A DNA stretch of 64,000 bases from Gulosibacter molinativorax (GTDB taxonomy: Bacteria; Actinomycetota; Actinomycetes; Actinomycetales; Microbacteriaceae): assembly GCF_003010915.2 (NCBI RefSeq), contig NZ_CP028426.1:2976001-3040000 (forward strand), given 5' to 3'. The notes below the pieces were generated by a model. The model saw nothing but the letters and a program-made list of their open reading frames with translations, made no database searches and was not told where the DNA came from. Positions 16,698 through 25,837 of the stretch are shown here, piece by piece. How positions within the stretch are numbered: position 1 is the stretch's first letter; each line of letters opens with the position of its first letter. A program made the position numbers and the translations under genes.

Positions 16698-17510
16698 ATG
16701 GTAATTTTTCGTCCGACGGCTACCGAGAGTTCCGACTCTCGCCCGTCTGCGGACGACTTTGCACCGCTCGCGCTCGCGGAATTGGACGCGGCGCAGCCCG
16801 AGGAGATGAAGCGCCGAACCGAATCGTTCGAGAGCTACGTCATTCGCCAGACGCGTCCATCGACACTGCCGAGTGTGCCGGTCGAGGGGGCGGTCTGGAA
16901 GTCGGGCATCCTCGAAGAGCTGCGCAACCCGCGCCCGAAGGGCCCAGTCGCGCAGCGCATCGTGTGCTCTTCGGACGATCGCGAGAACTGGCTCGCTGAG
17001 CGCCGCCGTGGAATTACGGCCACCGACGCTGCCCGCCTCGCGACGCCGACCTCAGTACGTTCAGTTGCTTCCGACAAGGTCTACGGAAACTCGTTTAGCG
17101 GTAACGCCTTCACCGACTTCGGTCGGCAACGCGAGCCCGTGATTGCCGACTGGGTGCTTCAAGAACACGGCATTGCAGCCTGCGGTCTCCTGTTCCGCTC
17201 GGCCGACAACCCGCGCCACCTCGCGACACCCGATGGTCTCGCCGAGTGGGGCGACGAGGTGGTGCTCGCCGAAATCAAGACGGTCAATAAGCCGTGGAAG
17301 CGCATCCCCCGCAACTACCTGCGACAGGTCTGGTGGCAGCAGTATGTGCTCGGCGCCGAGCGCACGCTATTCGTGTGGGAACGTCACGAGAATTTCGTGG
17401 TGCAGGATGCGGAACCCAAGTCGGTCTGGATCGATCGCGACGACGCGGAGATCGCCAAGCTCGTGACGCTCGCGGACGAGGTCCTCGCCCGCGTCAAACA
17501 CGGCGCCTAA
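16698..17510 (+). CDS. YqaJ-family viral-type recombinase/exonuclease domain protein
   Basis: 270 residues. The PD-(D/E)XK nuclease core of the lambda-exonuclease/YqaJ type can be followed in order: RRRGITATDAARLATP (family I-x-x-[ST]D motif), FGRQREPVIADWV (Glu of the first metal site), HLATPDGL (PDG, metal-binding Asp) and VLAEIKTVN (E-x-K). Such enzymes degrade one strand of dsDNA 5' to 3' for strand-annealing recombination. No annealase gene is adjacent, and no other phage gene is in the window. The start ATG was chosen because frames further upstream consist only of 21-bp repeats. Codon use looks native, so this may be a domesticated nuclease. Confidence 0.8.
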   Translation: MVIFRPTATESSDSRPSADDFAPLALAELDAAQPEEMKRRTESFESYVIRQTRPSTLPSVPVEGAVWKSGILEELRNPRPKGPVAQRIVCSSDDRENWLAERRRGITATDAARLATPTSVRSVASDKVYGNSFSGNAFTDFGRQREPVIADWVLQEHGIAACGLLFRSADNPRHLATPDGLAEWGDEVVLAEIKTVNKPWKRIPRNYLRQVWWQQYVLGAERTLFVWERHENFVVQDAEPKSVWIDRDDAEIAKLVTLADEVLARVKHGA

Positions 17511-17556
17511 CGCCGAGCTCGCTAGACAGCGCGATCAGCCGGCCTTTGAGGCGCTA

Positions 17557-17680
17557 AGCGCGACCAATAAGTTCATTGAGTAGCGCGAAGCGCGACCAAT
17601 AAGTTCATTGAGTAGCGCGAAGCGCGTATCGAAATTTGCGATCATCATGGCCTTTCGATATGGCGCTTCGCGCCAACTCA
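17557..17680. repeat. REP-like cluster, copy 3, with a 32-bp tandem duplication
   Basis: The unit AGCGCGACCAATAAGTTCAT plus TGAGTAGCGCGA occurs twice (17557 and 17589), then CGTATCGAAATT and, inverted, TTTCGATATGGCGCTTCGCG. The arms could form a hairpin between the convergent YqaJ and nnrE genes. Confidence 0.65.
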
Positions 17681-17712
17681 AGGACCGACGCGGCCATCTC
17701 GGCCGAAGCGCG

Positions 17713-18417
17713 CTACGGCAGCGAGACCGTCGGCCGCACCTGCAGCAGCCCCTGGGATGCGCCGAGCGGCTCGAGCCAGACCTTGCCCGCGAGCGAGGCG
17801 GCGGGCTCGAGCAGGAGTCCTGCCTTCACGCCGATGAACGTGACAGTGAGCTGGGCCTTGAGGACCGCATCCGGGTCGGGCACGCTGCCGTCGTCGGGAT
17901 CGATGCCGGACGGGATGTCGACGGCGATGACGATGGGCGTCGGGTCAGGGGCGGATGCGATGGCCGCCTTCACCGCGACCACAAAGGCCCGCGCCGGGTC
18001 GCGAAGCGCTGGCGACCCGCCCGCTGCCGTGCCGCCCGAACCGATGCCGAGCACCCCATCCAGCACGACGTCAGCACCTGCGACCAATGCCGCGGCCGAC
18101 TCGGGAGATGCATCCAACAGTATCTCCGCGCCCTCATCGCGAGCTGCTGCTTCGGCGGCCTCGAGCAGTCGTCCTCCGACGGCAACCACCTGCACCTTCA
18201 CGCCCGCATTCGCGATAAACGATGCCGCGTAAGTCGCATCCCCGCCGTTGTTGCCGGGCCCGGCCAGCACGAGCACACGGGCTGACTCGGGCGACGGGAG
18301 GATGCTCGTGACGTGTTCCGCGAGGGACTGGGCGGCCCGAATCATGAGCGGCACACCGCGCTCAAGGAAGGGCGCTTCGGCCTCGCGGATCTGGGCGGCG
18401 GAGTATCCATTACGCAT
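17713..18417 (-). CDS. nnrE: NAD(P)H-hydrate epimerase (YjeF N-terminal domain)
   Basis: 234 residues, a single YjeF_N domain; the ADP/ATP-dependent dehydratase half found fused in many bacteria is absent. Motifs are RAAQSLAEHV, VLAGPGNNGGDATYAASFI (NAD(P)HX-binding loop), VVLDGVLGIGSGG with the catalytic Asp, and VIAVDIPSGIDPDDG. It converts R-NAD(P)HX into the S epimer so that the repair dehydratase can restore NAD(P)H. The partner dehydratase must be encoded elsewhere or may be missing. The gene converges with YqaJ across a repeat and is 30 bases downstream of the BASS transporter gene, probably cotranscribed. Confidence 0.88.
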   Translation of the reverse strand: MRNGYSAAQIREAEAPFLERGVPLMIRAAQSLAEHVTSILPSPESARVLVLAGPGNNGGDATYAASFIANAGVKVQVVAVGGRLLEAAEAAARDEGAEILLDASPESAAALVAGADVVLDGVLGIGSGGTAAGGSPALRDPARAFVVAVKAAIASAPDPTPIVIAVDIPSGIDPDDGSVPDPDAVLKAQLTVTFIGVKAGLLLEPAASLAGKVWLEPLGASQGLLQVRPTVSLP

Positions 18418-18447
18418 ACCCTCTAGTCTCCCACCAGGACGGCGCGG

Positions 18448-19422
18448 TCACGAATGCGCGAGGTCGGGCACGAGCCTTGGGACGAGCCGAATGAGAATAA
18501 CCATGAGGATGAGCTCAACGAGCGTCTGCGTCACTACGACGAGCGGCGCGAGGCCATAGGGCTCGGGCATGGCCAAGACCAGGGGGAGTACGACGAGCGA
18601 ATTCCGTGTCACGCCGCTGAATACAGCCGCTCGCTGCCCCGGAATGTCGAGCCGAGCTGCCCGGGAAACCCCGATGCCGACCGGGACCATAATCAACGCG
18701 AAGAGCAGATATACCGGGACTACGGAAACGAGCGTCGCGAGTTCCTCGCGAACTTCCGCAATCTGGGAAGCGACGGCGACGGCGAGCGTCAACATCATCA
18801 GCGGCACCATCGAGTTCGACGCGGCGGCCTGGATAGTGCTACCGAAGCGAGTTCCAGCGGCCAGTTGCGTGAGCCATGCCGCGATGAGCGGGAGCAGGAT
18901 GAGCAGGAGGAACGCCTCTACGAACGGCGCGAGGTCAACGGCGACAACGAATTCTGCCCCTACGAACCACCAGAGGTACAACGGTAGCAGCAGCATTTGG
19001 GCGAGCATCAGCAGAGGCGAAGCGGCGAGGAGCCGCTCCTTCGCGCCACCCGCAAGCCCAGTGAACACGATCACGTAATCCACGCACGGAGTCAGCAGCA
19101 CGAACAGCACTCCGACGAGGAGGGCGTCATCGTGCGCGACGAATCGCGACACAAGAAACACCACGATCGGCACGAGCACAAAGTTGAGCAGCAATACCGT
19201 GGCGAGAAATCGCCAATCTCGAATCGCCTGGCCGATCCTCGCGAATGGAACACCGAGGAACGTGGCGTAGAGCAATAGGCCAAGCGCCGGGTTGATCGCG
19301 ACTGCGGCGGGATGCGCTACGCCGGGCGCCAGTAGCCCGACTAAACCGCCAAGACCGAGCGCGCCGAGATAATGCAGTACTTGCTGCCGTTCCATCCACG
19401 CGACGACTGACTGCATAGGCAT
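18448..19422 (-). CDS. BASS/arsenite-permease-like transporter (bile acid:sodium symporter superfamily)
   Basis: 324 residues with about ten membrane helices (for example ATVLLLNFVLVPIVVFLVS and VVLPLVLAMPEPYGLAPLV). The segment VLLTPCVDYVIVFTGLAGG resembles the Pro-Cys motif in the fourth helix of Acr3-type arsenite exporters, and GVTRNSLVVLPLVLA matches a conserved late helix of the superfamily. It may move arsenite or an organic anion. No arsR or arsC gene is present, so an arsenic role is only suggested by the motif. It is transcribed towards nnrE and is divergent from the SPFH gene, with a 169-base intergenic region for both promoters. Confidence 0.75.
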   Translation of the reverse strand: MPMQSVVAWMERQQVLHYLGALGLGGLVGLLAPGVAHPAAVAINPALGLLLYATFLGVPFARIGQAIRDWRFLATVLLLNFVLVPIVVFLVSRFVAHDDALLVGVLFVLLTPCVDYVIVFTGLAGGAKERLLAASPLLMLAQMLLLPLYLWWFVGAEFVVAVDLAPFVEAFLLLILLPLIAAWLTQLAAGTRFGSTIQAAASNSMVPLMMLTLAVAVASQIAEVREELATLVSVVPVYLLFALIMVPVGIGVSRAARLDIPGQRAAVFSGVTRNSLVVLPLVLAMPEPYGLAPLVVVTQTLVELILMVILIRLVPRLVPDLAHS

Positions 19423-19591
19423 GAGTATCGCAGCCGCCAGCGGCCAGGTGGAACTTCACACCGACACGCGATCATGCCAGCGAGTGACATCGCTTAGGCA
19501 AAGCGTGAACTCCCTGTAATTGTGCCCCGGAAACAGACTGCATTCGGTCGACTCACCTACGCTGAATTTCACTTGAGACGAAGGGGAAACG

Positions 19592-20878
19592 ATGGGCTTC
19601 ATTCAGGCATTCGCCGGTGCAATCGGCGGCACGTTGGCAGACCAGTGGATTGACTTTCTTGAACCGCCGCGCAACATTTCGCCGACGGCCGCGATCTTCC
19701 CAGCGGTAGTATCCGGCACAAACGCGGGCCGTGGCTCGAACACCAAGGGCTCAGAGCACGTCATCACGAGCGGTTCGAAGATTATCGTGCCCGAGGGGAT
19801 GGGGCTCATCACCATCCAGGACGGTCAGATTACCGGCCTCGTCGCCGAGCCCGGCGGCTTCATCTTCGAACCCGACAACCAGGACTCGAAGTCGATTTTC
19901 ACGGGCGGGGGACTGCTCTCGTCGACCGTGATGACCTCGTGGGAGCGCTTCAAGTTCGGCGGTCGCCCGAGCACCCAGCAGCTCGCGTTCTACGTCAACC
20001 TCAAGGAAATTCCGAACAATCGCTTCGGCACCCAGTCGGAAATCTACTGGGACGACTCCTACCTCGGAACCCAGGTCGCCGCGATCACCCGCGGAACCTA
20101 CACCCTCCGCATCGTCGACCCGATCCTGTTCGTGCGTAACTTCGTGCCGCAGAACTACGTCAGCGCATCGCCCACGGTCTTCGACTTCAGCGACGTCGAC
20201 AACCCCGCCGGTGCTCAGCTGTTCAACGAGGTCGTGTCGTCGCTCGCACCCGCGTTCTCGAACTACACGAACGACCCGAACAAGGGCAACCGTATGGCGC
20301 GCATCCAGGGCGACGCTCTCGGCTTTGCGCAGTCGCTGTCGGCGGCCGTCGAGGCGGGCTACAACTGGTCATCCGACCGCGGTCTCGTGATCGTGAAGAC
20401 GGCGATCCAGGCGATCGAGTACGACGAGACGACAAAGAAGCTCCTCGCGGATGCGCAGAAGGCGGATGCGCTTTCCGGCTCGCGTGGGCAGTCGTTCCTG
20501 CAGCAGTCGATGGCTCGTGGTTTCGAGTCGGCCGGCGAGAACTCGGGCGGTCAGGGCATCGCGATGATGGGGATGGGCGTGGGTGCCGCGGGCGGCGCGG
20601 TCAACTACCAGCAGAACCCGAACCAGCCGGCGCCTTACCAGAACCCGTTCCAGGGTCAGCAGCAGGGCGGGCAGCAACAGCAGGCTCCCCAGCAACAACA
20701 GCAACAGCAGCAACAGCAGCAGGCCCCGCAGCAGCAGGCCCCGCAGCAGCAGGCCCCGCAGCAGGGCGCAGCCGACCCCGTGGCGCAGCTCGCGCAGTTC
20801 AAGCAGATGCTCGACCAGGGCCTGATTTCTCAGGAAGACTACGACGCCGCGAAGAACCGTGCGCTCGGGCTCGGGTAA
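19592..20878 (+). CDS. SPFH-domain protein (YdjI-like) with polyglutamine tract and C-terminal SHOCT domain
   Basis: 428 residues. The N-terminus (GFIQAFAGAIGGTLADQW) and the following IIVPEGMGLITIQDGQ strand are typical of the YdjI/virion-core-like SPFH branch. The band-7-like domain covers about 45-230, a helical stretch follows, then a Gly/Met-rich and very Gln-rich linker (about 345-395, with an 11-residue Gln run). The end is a SHOCT module (DPVAQLAQFKQMLDQGLIS ... EEDY-type). In Bacillus subtilis YdjI is recruited to membranes by YdjG/YdjH during PspA-linked membrane stress. Here it heads a three-gene unit; the zinc-ribbon membrane gene follows after 58 bases. A pspA gene is not visible in the window. 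Confidence 0.85.
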   Translation: MGFIQAFAGAIGGTLADQWIDFLEPPRNISPTAAIFPAVVSGTNAGRGSNTKGSEHVITSGSKIIVPEGMGLITIQDGQITGLVAEPGGFIFEPDNQDSKSIFTGGGLLSSTVMTSWERFKFGGRPSTQQLAFYVNLKEIPNNRFGTQSEIYWDDSYLGTQVAAITRGTYTLRIVDPILFVRNFVPQNYVSASPTVFDFSDVDNPAGAQLFNEVVSSLAPAFSNYTNDPNKGNRMARIQGDALGFAQSLSAAVEAGYNWSSDRGLVIVKTAIQAIEYDETTKKLLADAQKADALSGSRGQSFLQQSMARGFESAGENSGGQGIAMMGMGVGAAGGAVNYQQNPNQPAPYQNPFQGQQQGGQQQQAPQQQQQQQQQQQAPQQQAPQQQAPQQGAADPVAQLAQFKQMLDQGLISQEDYDAAKNRALGLG

Positions 20879-20936
20879 TAAGCCGAGCGCAGTTCATAGC
20901 TAATGCGTCCACGTTGTCGATTAGAGGGGAGGGGTC

Positions 20937-22454
20937 ATGGGGCTGAATTTTTCGTTCGGTGGGGAAATCGGGCGGCAAATCTTTAACTCGATTCAGCAGA
21001 ACCTGCCGAAAGAGGCTCGCGATGAGCTGAATTCGGTGTTGGGTAATGGCTCCTCCTCCGACGAGCAACGGAACTATCAGGAGCAGGGGGAACCGCAAGG
21101 GTTCTTCCAGCCTGCGCCGTCACAGTACCCGGGCCAGCAGCCCCCGGCGCAAGGCCAGCCAGGGCAAACGCAGCCAGGGCAAGACCAGTCCGGGCCACAC
21201 CAGCCCGGGCAAGGTCAAGGTCCAACCGGGCAACCAACCCAGCCCCGCGCATCCGGAGCCGTGCCGACTGACCTCGGGCCGAGCGTCAACGTCGTCGACA
21301 CCTCGAATAACAAGGGTGACGGGCTCGACAAGTGTCCGAAGTGTGGGTCGACCGATATCGTCCTCCGGGTCTCAGAGGGCACGCTGATTTGCCAGTTCTG
21401 CCGCTTCGAGTGGAACGAAAAGACGATCGACGAGAAGTACGGTTTCGAGTCGCCGATCTCGGAGCTCCACGGCATCCACATGGGCTCGGGCGCGACGCGG
21501 CTACAAGAATCGACGAAGGATGTGCTCACGCTCAAGTGCGGCGCGTGCGGCGCCGACGTCGTCGTGAATACCAATGAGGCGATGACCGCGCGGTGCCACT
21601 GGTGCCGCAATACCCTGTCGGTGAACCGGCAGGTCCCGAACGGCGCCGTGCCCGATGGCGTCCTGCCGTTCTCGTTCCCCAAGGACAAGGCGATTGAAAA
21701 CATCCGCGAGTTCGTCTCGAAGCGCAAGTTCTTCGCCCATCCGCAGTTTGTGAAGGAGTTCGCTCCCGAGGAAGTGGTGGGCGTGTACATGCCCTACCTC
21801 ACCATGGATGCGAACGCCGAGGTCGAGCTGCAGGGCAAGGGCGAGGTGCAGACCAGGCAATACACGCGCGGGTCGGGGGACAACAAGTACACCGTGTATG
21901 ACGCCGACGTGTACGAGCTCGGCCGCAAATTCGACCTCTACGTTGACGACATCCTGATCGAGTCTTCGCAGCAGCGAGCCAATCAGGACACCGACCTCAA
22001 CACCAACAACGTGATCAACGCCATCCAGCCGTTCGACACGAAGCAGGCCGTGTCATACAACGCGAATTACCTGCGCGGCTATACCTCGGAGCGCCGCGAC
22101 CTCGACGTCACTGCCGTCGAGCCGATGGCGAACGGGCGCGTCCTGTCGGTTGCGCGAAGTCGTGCGGGAGACACCATTCGGCGCTACGGGCGCGGTGTGC
22201 GATGGGAACAGGAGCAGCTCGTCGTGCACGGCAGTCGTTGGGTCTCGCTGTACGTTCCGGTCTGGCTCTACAGCTACTACGAGCAGCGTGGCGATCGGGC
22301 GTTTACGCACTACGTCGCCGTCAACGGCCGTACCGGCTCGACGATGGGCAGCGTGCCCGTTCGCCAGGGGCGGCTGCTCGCCGTGTCGGCCGGAATTTCC
22401 ATTATTGGCACGATCATCAGCGGTGTGATTGGCATCGCGTATCTCGCGCTCTAG
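20937..22454 (+). CDS. Zinc-ribbon membrane protein (YdjG-like)
   Basis: 505 residues. After a short N-terminal helix region and a collagen-like Pro/Gln/Gly linker (about 60-105, repeated QPGQ), two zinc-binding units occur: CPKC near 133-136 with CQFC near 152-155 (TFIIB-type ribbon), and CGAC near 201-204 with CHWC near 220-223. A long beta-rich domain follows (PFSFPKDKAIENIREFV ... RWVSLYVPVWLYSYY), and one transmembrane helix ends the chain (LAVSAGISIIGTIISGVIGI). This is the layout of YdjG-type proteins linked to SPFH and PspA. It lies between the SPFH gene and the small membrane gene, all in one direction with short gaps. Confidence 0.8.
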   Translation: MGLNFSFGGEIGRQIFNSIQQNLPKEARDELNSVLGNGSSSDEQRNYQEQGEPQGFFQPAPSQYPGQQPPAQGQPGQTQPGQDQSGPHQPGQGQGPTGQPTQPRASGAVPTDLGPSVNVVDTSNNKGDGLDKCPKCGSTDIVLRVSEGTLICQFCRFEWNEKTIDEKYGFESPISELHGIHMGSGATRLQESTKDVLTLKCGACGADVVVNTNEAMTARCHWCRNTLSVNRQVPNGAVPDGVLPFSFPKDKAIENIREFVSKRKFFAHPQFVKEFAPEEVVGVYMPYLTMDANAEVELQGKGEVQTRQYTRGSGDNKYTVYDADVYELGRKFDLYVDDILIESSQQRANQDTDLNTNNVINAIQPFDTKQAVSYNANYLRGYTSERRDLDVTAVEPMANGRVLSVARSRAGDTIRRYGRGVRWEQEQLVVHGSRWVSLYVPVWLYSYYEQRGDRAFTHYVAVNGRTGSTMGSVPVRQGRLLAVSAGISIIGTIISGVIGIAYLAL

Positions 22455-22466
22455 GAAGGATGCACT

Positions 22467-22826
22467 GTGTTTGTTGAACTCGTCTCGGCGGACGTAACGG
22501 CCGGCATCCTCGCGCTCGCGCAGCACACCTCCACGATCGCGCAGTCTTCATCATCAAGTAGCAATAACGAAGGCCTGCTGTACCTGCTGCTGCTTGGCCC
22601 CGCATCCGGCTTCTTCTTCTATGGGGCGATGATGCGGCGGTATCGGAACCACGACAAGCGCTTCCACTACGAGCACGACTCATCGAGCGAGATGGTGAAC
22701 GTGCAGGAGTATGACCGTCGGGTCAGTCGAATTACGGGCACACGTGCGCGCCGGATTCAGGGCGATAATTCCCGGGACCCGCTGCAACGACTCGGCTCGC
22801 GCACCAAGGTGTACCGTCGCCAGTAG
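22467..22826 (+). CDS. Small membrane protein of the SPFH/zinc-ribbon cassette
   Basis: 119 residues from a GTG 12 bases after the zinc-ribbon gene, preceded by GGAAGGATGCACT. A Ser-rich N-terminal half leads to a hydrophobic segment (LLYLLLLGPASGFFFYGAMM, about 37-57), then a basic cytoplasmic tail (MRRYRNHDKRFHYEH and further Arg/Lys). No family name was recognised, but a small membrane partner at this place corresponds to ydjH in the Bacillus operon by position only. The gene converges with the glycosylase gene at a 19-base gap, where no terminator was seen. Confidence 0.7.
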   Translation: MFVELVSADVTAGILALAQHTSTIAQSSSSSSNNEGLLYLLLLGPASGFFFYGAMMRRYRNHDKRFHYEHDSSSEMVNVQEYDRRVSRITGTRARRIQGDNSRDPLQRLGSRTKVYRRQ

Positions 22827-22845
22827 GGCCCGCAGGCCGGACGGT

Positions 22846-23271
22846 TCAGATGCGCTCCCACGATTCGATCGCCCCAGGGACGACCGTGAAGAGCGGATGC
22901 GCAGTCGGCGTGGATGCGCGCCAGCGCTCGGCGTATTCGGGGCTGCGTCGCTCGAGCTTCTCGCCGAGGTGCCGCCATTCGTATTCCAGCTGCCCCTCGG
23001 TCACCGGCAACCGTTCGTCGAACCCCCGCTCCCGGATCTTGCCCGCGTTGAAGTTGTAGCCGCGAGCGGTCGCCTCCATGGCAATCCCGTCGAGGTACGC
23101 GCCGATCGCGCCCAGTGCATCCGATGTGTCGCGAAAGCGTGCGAGTTGCGGATGATTGCGGTAGCCCTTCGTCTCGCCCGCGAGGACGACCTGGGCCAGT
23201 AGGGTCTCGCGCCAGCAGGCGACGAGCCCGGCGTGATCGAGGTGCGCGGGATGGAGCGACCAGATTCGCAT
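22846..23271 (-). CDS. Pyrimidine dimer DNA glycosylase/endonuclease V-like protein
   Basis: 141 residues. The N-terminus RIWSLHPAHLDHAGLVACWR followed by ETLLAQVVL and GYRNHPQLARF is characteristic of the bacterial Pyr_excise family related to phage T4 endonuclease V. These act on UV-induced cyclobutane dimers by glycosylase and AP-lyase steps, although T4-type chemistry depends on an N-terminal Thr which is not obvious here, so activity should not be taken as certain. The start codon overlaps the stop of the MMPL gene by one base (TAATG), so translation is probably coupled to it. Confidence 0.75.
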   Translation of the reverse strand: MRIWSLHPAHLDHAGLVACWRETLLAQVVLAGETKGYRNHPQLARFRDTSDALGAIGAYLDGIAMEATARGYNFNAGKIRERGFDERLPVTEGQLEYEWRHLGEKLERRSPEYAERWRASTPTAHPLFTVVPGAIESWERI

Positions 23272-25652
23272 TAGGCGCCGCTTCCTGAGTTGACGCCGCT
23301 TCCCGAGCTGGTTTCGCTTGCGCTGCTCACCTCGGCGCCGGCCACGGGCTCGGCGGCGTGCTTCGGTGGGGTCGCTCGCGAATGGCCCTGTTCTTCCGCC
23401 AGGATGCGCCCCGCGGTCTGCCGATCGTTGCCGTCGACCGTCGCGCGCGGCAGGTTCGATGGCCACCAGATCGCCTTGCCGATGTCATAGGCGAGTGCGG
23501 GAACGAGCAGGGTGCGAACGACGAACGTGTCGAGCAGCACCCCGAATGCGACGATGAACGCGATCTGCACGAGGAACAGGATCGGGATGACGGACAGCGC
23601 GGCGAACGTCGCGGCAAGCACGAGACCCGCCGAGGTGATGACGCCACCGGTGATGGTGAGGCCCCGCAATACGCCCTGTCGAGTGCCGTGCGCGAGTGAT
23701 TCCTCACGCACGCGAGTCATGAGGAAGATGTTGTAGTCGATGCCGAGCGCCACCAGGAAGACGAACCCATACAGCGGAACCGCCGGGTCGGCGCCCGGGA
23801 AGTCGAACACCGTGTTGAAGGCGAGCGCGGCGACGCCCATCGCGGTGCCGAACGACAGCACGGTCGTGAGGATGAGCAGCACCGGCGCGAGCACTGAGCG
23901 CAGGAGCAGCATCAGGATGAGCATGATCACGACGAGCACGATCGGGATGATGAGGTTACCGTCGTGAATTGAGGCGTCTTTGGTATCGATGGCAGTGGCA
24001 GTGACGCCGCCGACGAGGGCATCCGGATGCGCCTGCTCGAGGTCGCTCCGCAACTCGCGCACGGTGTCGCCCGCGGCATCCGAATCAGGCGCGTGCGTGA
24101 GCGTTCCCTGGAGGAGCACATCGCCGTCAACGACCGTCGGTGCCGGCGCGGGAGTCCCTGGAGGGCCCATCGGCTGGATTCCGTCTGCGGTGACCGGCGC
24201 GGTACCGCTCGGCGAATCCGCGGCGGTGACGGTGACCGAGTCGATGCCGTCGTTCGCGAGCATGATCGCGGCCGCATCCTCGAGCTCCGCTTCGGCGACG
24301 ACGACATAAGCCGGACTTCCCGAGCCTTCCGGGAAGTGCTCGCCGAGGTACTGCTGGCCGTCTCGAGCCTGCGATTCGCCGAGAACGAGTTCCGACTGCG
24401 CGACACCGACCGCGTTGAGCTGCGTCGCGCCGAGTGCGCCGACAAGCAGGACACCGGTCGTGATCATCCACACGAGCCGGGGGTGCCGCTGCACGAGTCG
24501 CGCCACCGCGACCCAGAATCCTCGCCGATTCGGGATGCCGGCCTCGGCTTCGACGACCTCGGGCTCGTACTTCGGGCGGCGCGGCCAGAATCCGGCCCGG
24601 CCGAACGCGAACAGGATCGCGGGCAGCAGCGTCAGCGCCGAGAGCATGGCGAACACGATGCCGATCGAGGCGACGGGGCCGAGCGTGCTGTTCGACTTCA
24701 AGTCGCTCAGGAGGAGGCACAGGAGCCCTGCGATGACGGTGCCGCCCGACGCCGCGATCGGTTCGAGCGATCCCCGCAGGGCGGCGCGCGTCGCGTGCCA
24801 CTTGTCCCGTGTCATACGAAGCTCTTCGCGATACCGCGACACGTAGAGCAGCGAGTAGTCGGTCGCGGCGCCGATGACGAGGATGAACAGGACGCCCTGG
24901 GTCTGGCCGCTCAGCAGCACGATTTCGGCCTTGGCGAGCCACCAGACGGTGAGGAGCGCGACGCACAGCGCGAACATGCTCGTGGCGAGCACCGCGACCG
25001 GCAGGAGGAGGGATCGGTAGACGAGCACGAGGATGACGAACACGGCGGCAAGCGCGACGCCGAGCAGCAGGCCGTCGATACCCGAGAACGCCTCCACGAG
25101 GTCTGCCGAGAATCCTGCCGGCCCGGTGACGTACACATCCACGCCCGCGGGAGCGCCCGCTGCGAGGGCGCTTTCGAGAGCGGCGACCGCATCGCCGATG
25201 TCGCCCGAAGAATCGATCGGGACGAACGCCTGCGCCGCGAAACCATCCTTCGAAGGAATCGCGGGGGACACGTCGCCGTCGACGCCGGCCATCCCGGCCA
25301 GACTGGAAACGTCATCCTGGATTGCCGCGAGCTGCTGGTCGGTCAGCTCAGTCTCGGCGACGAACACCACCACGGCTGGGATCGCCTCGGAATCGTTGAA
25401 CTCCCCGAGCAGCTCCTGCGCCTGGGTCGCCTCGGCAGATTCCGGCAGATAGGCCGTCTGGTCGTTCTTGGAGACCTCCGATACCCGGCCGAAGAACGGC
25501 CCGCCGATCGCCGCGCCGACGAGCCACACGAGGATGATTGCCGCGGGCAGGAGCGTGCGTAGCCCATGCAGACGCTTCGGTGCCGCCGATTCTGTAGATA
25601 CCAAATCAGAAGTGGCGGAACTCTGCTCTTCCACGTACTTCGAGGAATGCAT
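23271..25652 (-). CDS. MMPL/RND-family membrane transporter
   Basis: 793 residues with the two-fold RND layout: a first helix (LLPAAIILVWLVGAAIGG), a large external loop (about 50-185), helices 2-6 with the YxxLY-type segment (AATDYSLLYVSRYREEL, carrying the proton-relay Asp-Tyr pair), then a second repeat with GIDYNIFLMTRVREE. The MMPL family exports lipids, pigments or drugs using the proton gradient. The C-terminal tail is long, Ser/Gly-rich and hydrophilic. The ATG follows GGGAGAAATTCG. A MarR-type regulator is divergent 80-190 bases away, suggesting that it controls this exporter. Confidence 0.9.
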   Translation of the reverse strand: MHSSKYVEEQSSATSDLVSTESAAPKRLHGLRTLLPAAIILVWLVGAAIGGPFFGRVSEVSKNDQTAYLPESAEATQAQELLGEFNDSEAIPAVVVFVAETELTDQQLAAIQDDVSSLAGMAGVDGDVSPAIPSKDGFAAQAFVPIDSSGDIGDAVAALESALAAGAPAGVDVYVTGPAGFSADLVEAFSGIDGLLLGVALAAVFVILVLVYRSLLLPVAVLATSMFALCVALLTVWWLAKAEIVLLSGQTQGVLFILVIGAATDYSLLYVSRYREELRMTRDKWHATRAALRGSLEPIAASGGTVIAGLLCLLLSDLKSNSTLGPVASIGIVFAMLSALTLLPAILFAFGRAGFWPRRPKYEPEVVEAEAGIPNRRGFWVAVARLVQRHPRLVWMITTGVLLVGALGATQLNAVGVAQSELVLGESQARDGQQYLGEHFPEGSGSPAYVVVAEAELEDAAAIMLANDGIDSVTVTAADSPSGTAPVTADGIQPMGPPGTPAPAPTVVDGDVLLQGTLTHAPDSDAAGDTVRELRSDLEQAHPDALVGGVTATAIDTKDASIHDGNLIIPIVLVVIMLILMLLLRSVLAPVLLILTTVLSFGTAMGVAALAFNTVFDFPGADPAVPLYGFVFLVALGIDYNIFLMTRVREESLAHGTRQGVLRGLTITGGVITSAGLVLAATFAALSVIPILFLVQIAFIVAFGVLLDTFVVRTLLVPALAYDIGKAIWWPSNLPRATVDGNDRQTAGRILAEEQGHSRATPPKHAAEPVAGAEVSSASETSSGSGVNSGSGA

Positions 25653-25837
25653 CGAATTTCTCCCAGCAGTATTTAGTTCGCCTAGCTAGAAACAAGCTTA
25701 GCACGATGGTTGATTGGGTAGAATGAACAGATGGGGACTTTCGGGGAGGGCAACAGTCTCGGTCGCGCGTCTACAATGTCGAAGCAGCCGATCCTCGAAG
25801 CGAGCTCATTGATCGAGCGCACCTTTCCGAGCGGGAT

